Source of the DNA: Zingiber officinale
Taxonomy: Eukaryota; Streptophyta; Magnoliopsida; Zingiberales; Zingiberaceae
NCBI RefSeq assembly: GCF_018446385.1
Contig: NC_056003.1
Location: 20,023,198-20,087,197, forward strand
Reading direction: 5' to 3'
Length of the DNA stretch: 64,000 bases
Shown here: piece after piece, positions 35,375 to 46,595 of the stretch
Numbering within the stretch: position 1 is the first letter of the stretch
How the letters are laid out: each line of letters opens with the position of its first letter
Notes under the pieces: generated by a model
Told to the model about the DNA's origin: nothing
The model's database searches: none
The model's input: only the letters and a program-made list of their open reading frames with translations
Made by a program: the position numbers and the translations under genes

Positions 35375-37494
35375 TGTTAGGATGTATACTAAAAGTCTAA
35401 CTTTTTGTATGAACATTTATATTTTGAAATGAGAATCACTTTGGTCAAATATTACATTTTATATTTATATGTTAATGCAGTTGTCCATTTAATTTATATT
35501 GTAGATAATAAGGTGTGTGGTGCCACACAGAAGATCATTGTATCAGTTCCTTATAAATTATAAATAGTAGCTCACGACTGAGATGGATAGGGATAAACCA
35601 TTGGAAAGGTTGTAGTGTAATTTGGTATTAGTTTGTCTTGACTATAAAATTATACTAGTACACTATGTGTATATTGAGCAGGACCATTTGAGGTTGTTTA
35701 ATTTATACTTACTGCATAAAAGAACAGAACCTCTGTTATTATGGATGTGCGTTCTCTTAATCCCGATATAATAACAAACACGTATACTTAGTATTTGTTT
35801 CTTTGACTTATCAATGGGTGAGATTTATTCGTTAAATCAATAGGTCCGATGAGTTGGGAGATAGTACCATTTATATGGTGTGTTGTTGATTATAAAAGGA
35901 AACTGTGTCCTATTTATTTAGGTTGATGATGCCCCCTTGAGGAGCTCATAAGGATTATCATGTAAACCCTGCAGGTGGACTTAGTCCGACATGATAATAA
36001 GGTTGAGTGGTACTACTCTTGGAGCTAGATCTTAATTAAGTGAGTTGTCAGTAACTCATTTAATTAACGGGCATACGATATCTTAAACACAGGGAGACTA
36101 ACACACTCATGATAAGTAGAAGTCCATATTATAATATGGGATTGGTGCGGTAGTTCAATAATAACTCTTTAGTGGTATGAATTATTATTGATGAACTTGA
36201 GTTGGGTGTTCGGGTCAAACACAGGAAGCTCAAGTCCATCAGGAGGCCAAAACTAATTCCTCCTCTCGGTCCCTGTTATAGCCTCTATAAATCCTCGCAT
36301 TCACACGTTTTGGCTTTGCTTCCTACCCAAGAAAGGGGCCAGCTACATCCTTGCTTGGTACCCAAGCAAGGGGCTGACCAAGCCTTGCTTGTTGCCCAAG
36401 CATAGGGCCGCCCAAGCCTTGCTTGGTGCCCAAGCAAGGGGCTGGCCACAATAAAAGAAAAAAAAAAGAAAAAAAAGGAGTTATGAAAAGGGAGATTTTT
36501 TCTCTCAACAGAATTCTAAAAAAATCTATTACTTTTTCTCCTTTTTTTTATCTAGTGCAAAGGGTTATAAAAGGAGAGGAGGTTGGGCCACAACAATCAA
36601 TCAATTAAGAATTGATAAGTTTTTCTCCACAACTAAAAACCCTCTCCTTTCCCTTAAGGCCGACACCCCATCCTTTTCTTCTTCCCTTTTTTCCCTCTAG
36701 GGTCGGCACCCCACTTCTTTTTCTTCTTCCCTTTCTTCCATCTAGGGCCAGTGCCCCATCTTCACTTGGTGGTCGGAGCTTGGAGGAAAAGAAAATGAAG
36801 AGAGGAAGCACCTTGGTGGCCGGCGGTTTTGGAGGAGGAGAAGAAGAAGGAGGCGCCCCATTTCTTTGCATCTTTTGGTGGTAGGCGGCTTGGAAACAAA
36901 AAGGGTTCGGGTGTTTTTGTCTTGGTAGATCGTCTCCCACACGACGTCCAAGAAGAAGAGAGGAATACGGCAGAAGATCAAGATGTCTTTGTCTACGAAG
37001 AAAGGTACAACTAGTTATTTATTCCGCAGCGTAACTAGTTTTGTTTTCATTGTATGGATCCTGAAATACCAACACAAGAGGCTAGCGATTTTGTGTTTCG
37101 ACTTTGTGTTTCGATTTTGTGTATCGATTTTGTATTTCGATCTTGTGCTTCGATTGTGGTCTCTGTAGTTAAACCTAAGTTTACTGTAAGGAACTTAAAT
37201 ATTCAATTTCTTTGAAAGGATTTGTCTAGGAAGTGGTGGATGATCCCATAACCAAGAAGGCCGAGTGCCTCGCCAACGACCTAGAAGCAAATCCTTGAAA
37301 TAGATATTTAATCAACTTCTGTAATATGGTTTAACTTTTGAAGAACACATGAGTTAAACTTGGATTAATAATGTTAAGTTTCGTTTGTAATCTAAGTTCA
37401 ACTTATGAAAAGCACATGGGTTGCTAGGAAAAGTTCTGTGCTGGCATAATTTTTTTTTACAAGGGAAACAGAATGGAATTCTGAGTAGCACCCA
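35375..37494 (+). repeat. Copia-C 5' LTR
   Basis: It starts TGTTAGGATGTATAC and ends GAGTAGCACCCA, followed by the primer-site-like TTGATATCAGAGCT (37499-37512). It is the plus-strand counterpart of both solo LTRs, sharing the start, the GTGCCACACAGAAGATCAT block, the TAGCCTCTATAAAT promoter stretch (about 36280-36293) and the GCTAGGAAAAG end. Frames inside are not genes. Confidence 0.88.
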
Positions 37495-38633
37495 AAAATT
37501 GATATCAGAGCTAGTTTTCTGCCTCTGTGTGTTTGATTTCAGTTAAATTATGCACTTTTCATACATAAATTTAGGTAGGATAATAGTAGGATGTGCAAAT
37601 AGATTAACTCTGTGATTGCAGGCATTCTAGTTCCAACTATTATGACCCTATTGTGTTTGTGTGTGATTGGACCCTCGGGCATGTCGAGGGCATTTTATAT
37701 GTGTGCATGATTGTAATTATTAAATACAGTAGGAGTTGTATTAGTTTTAGGATTTTACATTCTGTTCGATCTAGATTACATGTACATTCCCTTGGGGAAT
37801 ATAGGATCGATAAATGTAAAAAAAAAATTTTGGCGTGGATCGTATCCTTGAGAGACGTGGTGCTATTTGAGAACCAGAGGCGCAGTGGAAAAGGAAGCAA
37901 GATAGACGTGACGACATGACCCGTTGGCGGCGACTAGGATTAGCAGTACGGAGGATAGCTATGGATGAGGCCATAATAGTTGGAAAATTATTTTTTTCAT
38001 ATTTATTGCCTTTATGTGCTGTGATGTGTATGCTTTTGTGTGCATGTGTGATAAGTGTGCATGTTAAAATTCATCGTTTAAATAACTAAGTGGGAGAGGG
38101 TTTATTTATTTAAATTCCATCACGGTCTCCATTACTGATTTGTAAGTGATGCATTCAATCTTGCGCATTGGCTTTAAGTGCCTTCCTCCACATCCGATGA
38201 GTTTGTTTTTGGAACACTAGATTAAACTTCCTCTATGGATGACTATAGGAAATTATTTAGGTTTGTGTAATCTTCTCCATCTGAAGGGACACAATCCTAA
38301 TTAATGGACTAAGTAATCAAGTAATGGTATACACTTAGGCGCATCTAATAGTATCCTCCACATCGGAGTCACTGCTATTATTTTGTGTGACTGAAGACAA
38401 ACCAACTATTAATTTTATTTGTCATAAAGTTAGGTTTACAAGATAATAAAATTAATGGGTAAAATCTCCTCTTACAAATGTTTGAATTAGTATACGTCCA
38501 TACTATCGTGGCATATGAAATTCACAGGTGGTTTGAGGTGTTGGTGAATTTAAATTATATTGTTCAAGAAATCAATATTATTTTAAATTCTAAAGTTTTG
38601 ACCAAATATTTTGTGATTCTCAGGATTTCAAAA
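37495..38633 (+). other. Copia-C leader with primer site
   Basis: TTGATATCAGAGC at 37499-37511 fits the methionine-tRNA primer site. About 1.1 kb of AT-rich non-coding leader follows before the gag ATG; I see no separate gene in it. Confidence 0.65.
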
Positions 38634-39638
38634 ATGGCCTTCAATCCTCTTGCTGCTATTTTAAAAGAAAACAAACTCACTGGTTCCAATTATATTGATT
38701 GGAAATGAAATTTGGACATTGTCTTAACTGCTGAAGGGTACAAGTTCGTACTTTTTAAGGTCTGTCCTAACATGCCTGATAGCAACTCTAGTGAAGAGGA
38801 GATTAACAGGCATAGGAAATGGGTCAAGGCAGATGAGATGACGTGGTGTTATATTTTGGCTTCTATGTCAAATGTGCTGCAACATCAGCATTAAGTCATG
38901 CCTACTGCCTATGACATGATGTACAATCTCAAAGAACTCTTCAGACACGAGAATCGGGCTGCCAGGCAGGAGGCTATAAGAAACTTGATGACAACCACCA
39001 TGACTGAAGGGGCACCCATAAGGGATCATATCCTCAAGATGATGGCTCATTTGAATGAAATACAAATCCTTGGAGCCGAAATCGATGGGGAAACCCAAGT
39101 CGATATCATTCTCCAAATGCTACCTAAGAGTTTTGAGCAGTTCCGCCTGAACTATAATATCAACAAAAGGACATATTCGTTGGCGGAACTTCTGACAGAA
39201 CTCCAGTAGCAGAAGGGCTATTTCGTTAAAATTCTCAAATTCACATTGCTGAAAATGTTTCTGCTTCTAAGCCGAAAGGCATGAAGAAGAAAAAGAAATA
39301 AGTTGGTTCAGCAAAGAAAGTGATTTAACCTTAAGAGACTGGACCGCAAGCAGGTGTGAAGAAGCTGAAGGGCAAGTGCTTCACATGCAAACAGTCTGGA
39401 CATTGGAAGGTGGACTATCCTCGTAGAAAGCAGAACAATAAAGGTATATCTTGTTTATTAGTTATTGAAATATGTTTAGCGGTGTTATCTACCAGTACCT
39501 GGTGTGTAGATACGGGAACCACTGATCATGCCTGCAATTCATTACAGGGGTTCCAGGAAACTCGACGACTACATGAAGGGGAGATTACCGTCTACATGGG
39601 CAATGCTACGAGAGTGGTGGCTGTTGTAGTGGGAGAGG
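38634..39638 (+). pseudogene. Copia-C gag and protease start, broken and truncated
   Basis: The frame starts MAFNPLAAILKENKLTGSN, a widespread copia gag start, with LDIVLTAEGYKFVL, KWVKADEMTWCYILASMSN and TAYDMMYNLKELF. Stops lie near 38706 and 38892 and after TELLTELQ near 39207; a frameshift precedes the zinc knuckle CFTCKQSGHWKVDY (last Cys changed to Tyr). Protease follows with WCVDTGTTDHACNSLQGF, holding the catalytic DTG. It ends at MGNATRVVAVVVGEV, where the sequence crosses into an Athila-like LTR. RT and integrase are absent. Confidence 0.85.
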
Positions 39639-40383
39639 TTTGGGCACCACACGGCCCCACACAGCAATCTCCCGTGTGAATCTCACATGTGGAGAGGTTT
39701 GGGCGCCACACGGCCCCGAGGCACGGCCGTGTGAGATTCACACGGCCAGGGCCACTTCCTTCTCTGCCTACCTTACACGGTCGTGTGTGATACACGGTCG
39801 TGACATGCTTCTTCCACAACTCCCTTTGCATGGCTGTGTAGATCTACACTGCCTGCATTGCCTCTGCCTCTGGAAACCTTGCACGGTCGTGTGGTGTACA
39901 CGACCAGAGCCTTCTTGGTCTCTGGAAACCTTGCATGGCCGTGTGGTGTACACGGCCAAGGCCTTCTTCATCTCTGGAAACCTTGCACGGTCGTGTGGTG
40001 TACACAACCGAGGCTTCTTTTGGCTTCAAATCTTGGCACGGCTGTGTGTGGTTCACACGGCCGAGGCCACTTCCTTTTCTGCTTCAACCTCACGACCAAG
40101 GATCTCCACACGGCCTGGGCAACCCCCCATGGCAAGGTAGTGCGAGGTTCAGGTACAACGCCTTCCTTTCTAGCTTCGCTTGCAGATTTGGCCTCGAACA
40201 TGAATCCTTCACTAAATTTGACCCCTGTTTACAGAAAATGCACAAAAGCAGATCTCTGAACAAAAAGAGTAATAATGCTAAAAGGAAAGCTGTAAGTACG
40301 AAAATGCATAGATAAAGCATGCTTAAATTATGTGAATGTGCGTCAAAACATGCTAAATAAGAGTATACAATCTATGCACATCA
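39632..40383 (-). repeat. truncated 3' LTR of the Athila-like element
   Basis: It matches 45359-46051 of the full LTR, with about 57 extra bases at the junction where GAGAGGTTTGGG(C)GCCACACGG occurs twice. It carries the CACGGCCGTG palindrome array. The matching remainder (44306-45358) is missing. Confidence 0.8.
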
Positions 40384-40402
40384 CACCCCCAGACTTAAAC
40401 CT
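40384..40402 (-). promoter_or_regulatory. polypurine tract of the Athila-like element
   Basis: On the minus strand GGTTTAAGTCTGGGGGTG directly precedes the LTR start TGATGTGC. A near copy (AAGTTTAAGTCTGGGGGGA) lies about 1 kb upstream in the element at 41391-41410. Confidence 0.8.
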
Positions 40403-41740
40403 TTGCTTGTCCTCAAGCAAAATGTCGTAATCTAAATTCATATGTTTTACAATGCTCTCATATCCCTAATGCATTCTCCTAACTCTATCAAAAAGTTTCA
40501 TTAACAAGCATGATCATGGAAACAAGTTAAGTATGACTTAAGCATAAGTCTCTTGTGCACAGTGCAAGGTAACTCAAAACTCTTTAAGTTTTAATCTATG
40601 TCTTAGTCAAGTCATCATCAAATTTGAATTCCTAATGTTTCTGGCGATAGACAAGTAATCAGTGATAGACACTTACTTGCTACACACTTGGTTCATATTT
40701 CTCAATCAACCCAAGGTCTCAAAGGCGTGCTCAATCTCAAGAGAAGTTAAACAGTCATTTCCCCAGTAACCTAACTTGGTCTCAAAGGGGTGACTTGCTA
40801 GATTCCACTCATGACAACTATTTTTTATATCCCTTATTCAATTTTTTTTCTGCTTTTTGTTCACTCTTTTTTTTCATAAGTATTTGCATTGTGCAAAACT
40901 TATTTACAAATATACTTTCAGCACAAATGTTGGGATATTTTGATTTTTCCAAATGAGCTTACATGATTTGAGCCTCATCCAGTAACCAAAATGGAATTTG
41001 AGAAATCACCATGGAAACCCAGTACTAAACAAACAAGATGAATCATGACTATTTCAATTATATCAACCATTCAAGCTCAAATATAGTGAAGTGAAGGTAA
41101 GATCCTTAAGGTCAAGCCAAAACTAAAACTCATCTCTATAAGATACTTAGCTTATTTCATGCTACTTAAGATAGAGAAAAGATGTACATTAAGCATACTA
41201 CTAGCATCATTTGAAACATCATAAATCTAGATAATGAACATGCTAACATTTAATCTTGAAGACAAGAAAGCATATAAGTGAAGTTTGATGTTCTCAAGAT
41301 GTATGCCACGAAAAATCAAAACAAAATGCAAGATATAAGCAAAAAAAAAAAAACAAAAACAAACAAAGCAAATCAAATGCATCTAATGCATCCCCCCAGA
41401 CTTAAACTTTTCATTGTCCCAATGAAAACTAGAAATGATATATGGAGGAGATTTATGATGTTTAGAGAAGTTACCAAGTGATGAGCTCCAAATGGTTGAC
41501 ATTCATGTTTTTAAAGATACTCCTCTATCCAATGCTCACATTCCTCCACAACTTTGAAATCTACAAAAATAAGATAGACAAGAAAAATTAAGTAGAGAAT
41601 ACAAGTTTATTATAAGGAAAGAAATGAAACTAGAAAGGAACTTGAAAGAAACTAAAACTGTAATGAAAACAAGATTGGACTTGGGTTCCCTCCCAAGAAG
41701 CGCTTGTTTAAGGTCATTAGCTCGACCACTCTTATTAGAT
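40403..41740 (-). other. non-coding 3' region of the Athila-like element
   Basis: About 1.3 kb without a coding signal between the unknown frame and the 3' LTR. Its one notable feature is the second polypurine-like module at 41391-41420. Confidence 0.55.
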
Positions 41741-42940
41741 TTATCGAAATCTCGCTCTTGGAGGGGTAAGATATTTCAACACCCTCCTACCAAAGGCTCT
41801 TATTATGGAGGGAGCTTTCAATATAGGAATTATAAAATGAAGTATTGCTCTCTCCATCTTCGTCTTCTTTGAAGTTCTTTCTGGTGGTCGAAGATGGTTC
41901 AGTGTGAGCTTCCAATTATTAGCCCAAGTGAAATCTGCACATGCAAAGAAAATACAAATCTCCCACAAAAATATTAGATAAGATAGAGCCATAACCATAT
42001 TAAGATTAGCAGAATAAGAAATAAAAACTGAATCACATCCAACAAATTCAATAATAGGTACATCTATAAAATTTTTCAAAAGATCACAAGAAGTACTTAC
42101 CTTGCTTTGCTGAGAAATACCTGATATTTTTAAACATGTGAATGTGACTTCCTCTGAATCAAATGATGGTTCCGGGTCTAGCTCAGGTGTTGGCGATATC
42201 AAAGATGGTGATTCTTGAGACTCAACCATATCTACAAGAGTCCCTACACATTGGTCCACAACATGCTCAATCCTTGCAACTCTTACAACATCTAAGGATT
42301 GTGTGGACAAAGGAGGTGATTCTTGAGATGTAGCTTCCACAACACAGCTCCCTACACATTGTTCCATATCAACATCATCAACACAAACATCAAAAAACAA
42401 ACCCACATCAATATCCTCAATAGGAGAATCAACTATAGGAGGATCAATAACTTCACTTGCAGTTTTAAATTGATCTACCACATCACATTCATCATCTGAA
42501 AATTTAATGTCACTACAACACCCTATAAAATTTGGAGGTAGATCTGAAAACTTATTTACCACTACTTTATCTTCACAATCCTTATCTGAAGAGTCTTCAT
42601 CTTTATACAAATTCAAAAATCTGCACTCAACCTTACCAGTGTCACAGAATTTTTTAAAGTCATAGTTCTCATTGATCCCCACTAACCTTTGTGGAAAAGG
42701 AACCCTTAGTGAAGGTCTTGGGAAAGGTACTTCTAATTTCCCATATTCCCTTTTAGCTTGTGGAGGAGATTCAATTTGCTTATCTAGTGTTGGTATGATC
42801 AATTGTTGAGGGAAAGTTACATGTGGCATTTGGGAACCTCCTGGAATAATGGAACAGAGTTCATGTGGTCTTCTATTGTTCTTCTCCTCAATTCTAAACA
42901 TGTCATTCTTTAGAAGTTCTTCATGATTTTTTTTTTTCAA
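41741..42940 (-). CDS. long unknown frame downstream of Athila-like gag
   Basis: This is an open frame of 399 codons on the minus strand with no start ATG of its own; it opens within a run of 11 A. Removing one A from the run would join it to the gag frame, so it is best seen as a C-terminal extension of gag. It is very acidic in the middle (DEDSSDKDCEDK; many DV/ED pairs), has a hydrophobic stretch near residues 310-335 (YLIFLWEICIFFACADF) and a basic end (KTKMERAILHF ... TPPRARFR). No zinc knuckle, protease or polymerase motif is seen. I do not recognise a domain. Confidence 0.5.
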   Translation of the reverse strand: MKKKNHEELLKNDMFRIEEKNNRRPHELCSIIPGGSQMPHVTFPQQLIIPTLDKQIESPPQAKREYGKLEVPFPRPSLRVPFPQRLVGINENYDFKKFCDTGKVECRFLNLYKDEDSSDKDCEDKVVVNKFSDLPPNFIGCCSDIKFSDDECDVVDQFKTASEVIDPPIVDSPIEDIDVGLFFDVCVDDVDMEQCVGSCVVEATSQESPPLSTQSLDVVRVARIEHVVDQCVGTLVDMVESQESPSLISPTPELDPEPSFDSEEVTFTCLKISGISQQSKVSTSCDLLKNFIDVPIIEFVGCDSVFISYSANLNMVMALSYLIFLWEICIFFACADFTWANNWKLTLNHLRPPERTSKKTKMERAILHFIIPILKAPSIIRAFGRRVLKYLTPPRARFR

Positions 42941-43754
42941 TTCTCAACCCAGCATCATCACACTTTTCACTAGATCTTGTCTGCGAAGGAGGGGGATCTT
43001 CTTTAAACCAATTTGAAATAATACTTTCAATCTTTGCCCCTAAATGTTTGAACTCCCCATTCTGTGACTTGTGATTTTCAAAACTCATAGATGGTTGAGT
43101 TACAATTTGTTTGACAAGATCTATAGCATTTATGGCTTGCACTTCTTGAATGTTTGAGGGAGATTTTATCCAACTTATGTTTGACCATTCATGGAGGTTC
43201 AATGTCACTTAATCAATTAACATATATGCTTCATCTTTACTTTTGCCCATAAAAGAACCTCCAGCTGATGAATCCAATAAACTCTTATCTGAGAAAGAAA
43301 TTCCCCCATAGAATATGTGCAGAATCAACCATTTTTAAAAACCATGATGAGGGCACTGTCTTTGAAGACTCTTGAATCTATCCCATGCTTCAAACAATGA
43401 TTCTCCATATGGCTGAGCAAAATTTGTTATGCAATTCCTCATATACACTGTTCTGCTTGGAGGAAAAAAATGATTCAGAAATTGTTTCTCTAATTGTTCC
43501 CAACTTGTGATGCTTTGAGGATGGAGAGAATATAACCAAGTCCTTGCTTTATCCTTGATACTGAAAGGAAATGTCATCAATCGAATTGCATCTGATGATA
43601 CTCCTTCACATTTCACCATATCACAAATCTCTAAAAATGTTTCAAGATGCAGATAAGGACTTTTTGATACTTCTCCTCCAAATTTGTGACCTTGTATCAT
43701 AAAAATTAACTCTGGGTCTAGTTGAAAACTTTCTGCTTTAATTTGAGGTTGCAC
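42921..43754 (-). pseudogene. Athila/Tat-like gag
   Basis: On the minus strand the frame reads HLETFLEICDMVKCEGVSSD, IRLMTFPFSIKDKARTWLY, QLEKQFLNHFFPPSRT and EAWDRFKSLQRQCPHHGF, the capsid signature of Athila-type gag. After TGA near 43335 it goes on in the same frame with FYGGISFSDKSLLDSSAGGS and KSKDEAYMLID, then a stop, then 43208-42921 up to the run of A. Two stops therefore interrupt one long frame. Confidence 0.82.
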
Positions 43755-45347
43755 AATGGGAGATAAAATCTTACAGAAAAGGGTGTAGAAAAATTTCTCA
43801 TGGGCCTACTTGACATGTTAGTGCTCATGGATATTCAAGAAAAAATTATTAGAAGAAAAAAAATTGAAGAATCAAAGACAAGAAATAAAATGCAATATGA
43901 GAAGCAAGAAAAACAATGCAGAATTAAAATTGCAAGAAAGAAAGTGCATAATGAAAACAAGAAAGAAAAGATAAAAGGAAAAAGAAAAATGTCTAGAATA
44001 ATTCATATGCTAAAGATTGCAAGATATGTTTACAAAAGAAAAGAAGAAAGAAACTAGATCAAAAGAGAAAACAGAGAAAAGTTAGATTAGGGTGCTAGAA
44101 ATCAAGAATGCAAAGTTAAAATTAGAATTAGAATTGCAATAAAAAGAATTGTCAAGAATTATAAAGATATGCAAATGATGAAAACAGAATTCTAAAGATT
44201 AGTTTCAATTATGCTAATGAAAAGAAAAGAAGAGTTATGTTTAGTCTAACTCAATTGATAACATCTAATGTTATAGCGCAGCCTCCGGCAACGATGCCAA
44301 AAACTTGTTGACTCTTCGCAAGTGTACGGAAATGTCGTAAGTAATAATAAAAGATATCGTATCCACAGGGACTGGTATAAGCACTAAAGATTTCTCAACG
44401 CGAATTAGCTAAACAACAAATCAATTGATTTTCAAAAGCTAAGTGTAACTATGAAAGGTAAACAAAGAAATAAAAGAATAAGAAACAAGAATAAGGGCTA
44501 TGATAAAGGTGTGTTCTAGGAGTTTTGGTTTCTTTGTAAAATTATTCAATGTAAATGATCTACCAAATCTTATTCCTCAATTGTCCATCGTTTGTAGGAG
44601 GATGCCGATTCCCTCTTGCAATATACAACCGGCCTAGGACTGAAATATATACCTAAATGTGATCAATTAGGAATGAGTCTACGTTGTCCTTACACGGGCT
44701 TGCCTGTCACATGCGTCCCTCGGATAATCAATATAAGAATTCATCTCTCCTCAACCGCATCAAGATATAAGATATGAACACATACAATCTATCCTACCCC
44801 CTTGAATAATCCTATTTCACCCTCAAGATCATCTCTCAAACGTCCTTACACGGGCTTGTTCCTGTCACAAACGTCCCTCGAAAAATCGAATGGGAAATAA
44901 TCTCTAAAAGATCCACAAGGTATTCAAACATTCAATCAAGAATGGGAATTAGGTCCAAATCACAACATTCCACACAAGATCAAAGAGATACAAAACAGGA
45001 CAAAATCATTGCAATAGGAAATTGGCAAATCCACAAGAGTTTTACATCAAATCTTCATTACAAATACTCCCTTCATCCTAGAACAAGAGATCTAATCCAT
45101 AGAACAAGGAAAGAAATCCAAAGATAAGAAGAATAAAAGCATCTTAATTCCAAATCCAAGAAAGAAAGGGAAGAAAAGCTTATCTACGATGAAGAACCAT
45201 CTTCGGATCCAATCCTCGTTCTGCCGAGTCGAAAAGATGAAGATCTACCCTTAGATTGCCAGAAATCCCTCCAAGATGAAGAAGAATCACCCCAAATCTT
45301 GATTTCCCCCAAAAGGGAGAAGATCCCCCTTGAATTCATGAAGGAGG

Positions 45348-45356
45348 CCTTATATA
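45348..45356 (-). promoter_or_regulatory. TATA box of the Athila-like LTR
   Basis: TATATAAGG on the minus strand, at the downstream edge of the palindrome array. Confidence 0.65.
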
Positions 45357-45362
45357 GAGGAG

Positions 45363-45835
45363 AGGTTTGGGTGCCACACGGCCCCGAGGCATGACCGTGT
45401 GAGATTCACACGGCCAGGGCTACTTCCTTCTCTGCCTACCTTACACGGCCGTGTGTGATACACGACCATGACATGCTTCTTCCACAACTCCCTTTGCATG
45501 GCCGTGTAGATCTACACGCCCTTCACTGCCTCTGCCTCTGGAAACCTTGCACGGCCATGTGGTGCACACGACCAGGGCCTTCTTGGTCTCTGGAAACCTT
45601 GCATGGGCGTGTGGTGTACACGGCCAGGGCCTTCTTGGTCTTTGGAAACCTTGCACAGTCGTGTGGTGTACACGACCAAGGCTTCTTTTGGCTTCAAATC
45701 TTGGCACGGGCGTGTGTGGTTCACACGGCCGAGGCCACTTCCTTTTCTACTGCAACCACACGACCAAGGATCTCCACACAGCCTGGGCAACCCCCCATGG
45801 CAGGGTCGTGTGAGGTTCAGATACAGTGCCTTCCT
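45363..45835. repeat. CACGGCCGTG palindrome array
   Basis: Hyphenated palindromes of the type CACGGCCGTGTG-spacer-CACACGGCC recur about every 50-60 bases, in units such as GGAAACCTTGCACGGCCGTG followed by GGTGTACACGGCC. At least seven are visible. The matching array in the truncated LTR is 39631-40147. The symmetry creates overlapping frames on both strands that are not genes. Confidence 0.85.
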
Positions 45836-46051
45836 TTCTAGCTCTGCTTGCAGATTTGGCCTCGAACATGAATCCTTCACCAAATTCGACCCCTGTATAC
45901 AGAAAATGCACAAAAGTAGATCTCCGAACACAAAGAGTAAATATGCTAAAAGGAAAGCTGGAAGTATGAAAATGCATAGATAAAACATGCTCAAAGTATG
46001 TAAATGTGCATCAAAACATGCTAAACAAGAGTATACAATCTACGCACATCA

Positions 46052-46192
46052 GTGTCCTCACTTGATCTCTCCTTCAGTTGCTTACCTCCACTTACCAATC
46101 GCAGACTTCCTTGATATCAAATCCCTTGATCCACCAGGACTTCCTATTAAATCTCAAGCAATCTGGTCTTCAGCCAGTTGTCAACCTAACTT
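46052..46192. repeat. short fragment, possibly copia LTR-derived
   Basis: About 140 bases with CTTGATCTCTCC, CCACCAGGACTTCC and AACTTGACTTCC words. They resemble the CAGGACTTTCC-rich fragment at 51691-52030. It joins the Athila-like LTR to a gypsy integrase fragment; origin uncertain. Confidence 0.35.
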
Positions 46193-46592
46193 GACTTCCC
46201 CGCAGGAACACATGATCATCCACAGAGAACTCCAAAGGTCTCCATCTCCGATCCGCGTAGCTTTTTTGTCAGTCCTGGGCTTCTGACATTCTGCGTCTGA
46301 TGGTGCCAACCAACTCTTCATCTCGCTGAATACGCTGGGGGCCCAAGACTGACGATTCTCCAACCTCATCCCATAAAGTAGGAGATCTACATGCTCTGCC
46401 ATATAATGCCTCGAATGGTGCCATCTGAATCGCTGAGTGGTAACTGTTATTGTATGCAAACTCCACCAAGTGCAAATGATCCTCCCAGCTACCGTCGAAG
46501 TCCATAACACAAGATCTCAATAGATCCTCCAATGTCTGGATAGTACGCTCCGACTGTACCAGAAGTGCCTGATGAGAAGATGCCCCGATAGA
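46193..46592 (-). pseudogene. Gypsy-A-type integrase fragment
   Basis: Minus strand, reading SERTIQTLEDLLRSCVMDF, then LVEFAYNNSYHSAIQM, PFEALYGRACRSPTLWDEV and RRRMSEAQD, a TGA, and QKSYADRR. Only the catalytic Glu end and the C-terminal region of integrase remain. It is in the same frame as the gag directly upstream. Confidence 0.85.
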
Positions 46593-46595
46593 ATA

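Larger units (their letters stand above)
39632..46051 (-). mobile_element. gag-only Athila/Tat-like gypsy element, minus strand
   Basis: In minus orientation: 5' LTR 46051-44306, then AGTTTTTGGCATCGTTGCC, close to the Athila signature TTTTTGGCGCCGTTGCC that includes the Asp-tRNA primer site. Next come a gag frame, a long unknown frame, about 1.3 kb of non-coding sequence, a polypurine tract AAGTCTGGGGGTG (40384-40396), and a 3' LTR from 40383 downward that stops after about 750 of 1746 bases. No pol domain is present. The truncated side is fused to Copia-C. Confidence 0.8.
44306..46051 (-). repeat. full 5' LTR of the Athila-like element
   Basis: On the plus strand it starts TGTTGACTC and ends CACATCA, a 1746-bp LTR with TG/CA ends. 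It holds the CACGGCCGTG palindrome array (45363-45835), and in minus orientation a TATA box TATATAAGG (45348-45356) comes straight after that array. The inner end holds GTATCCACAGGGACTGG, typical of this clade. Confidence 0.82.

Noticed and set aside
36605-36940. Minus-strand frame of 111 codons and overlapping plus-strand frame
   Set aside because: They lie in the Copia-C LTR and are not open in the two solo LTRs of the same family.
39640-40320. Overlapping long frames on both strands, rich in His, Arg, Cys and Pro
   Set aside because: They arise from the CACGGCCGTG palindrome array, which is open in several frames by symmetry. The same set recurs at 45441-45994 in the partner LTR with no conserved frame.
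43800-44057. Plus-strand Lys-rich frame of 85 codons
   Set aside because: It lies in the A-rich leader of the minus-strand Athila-like element and is low-complexity only.
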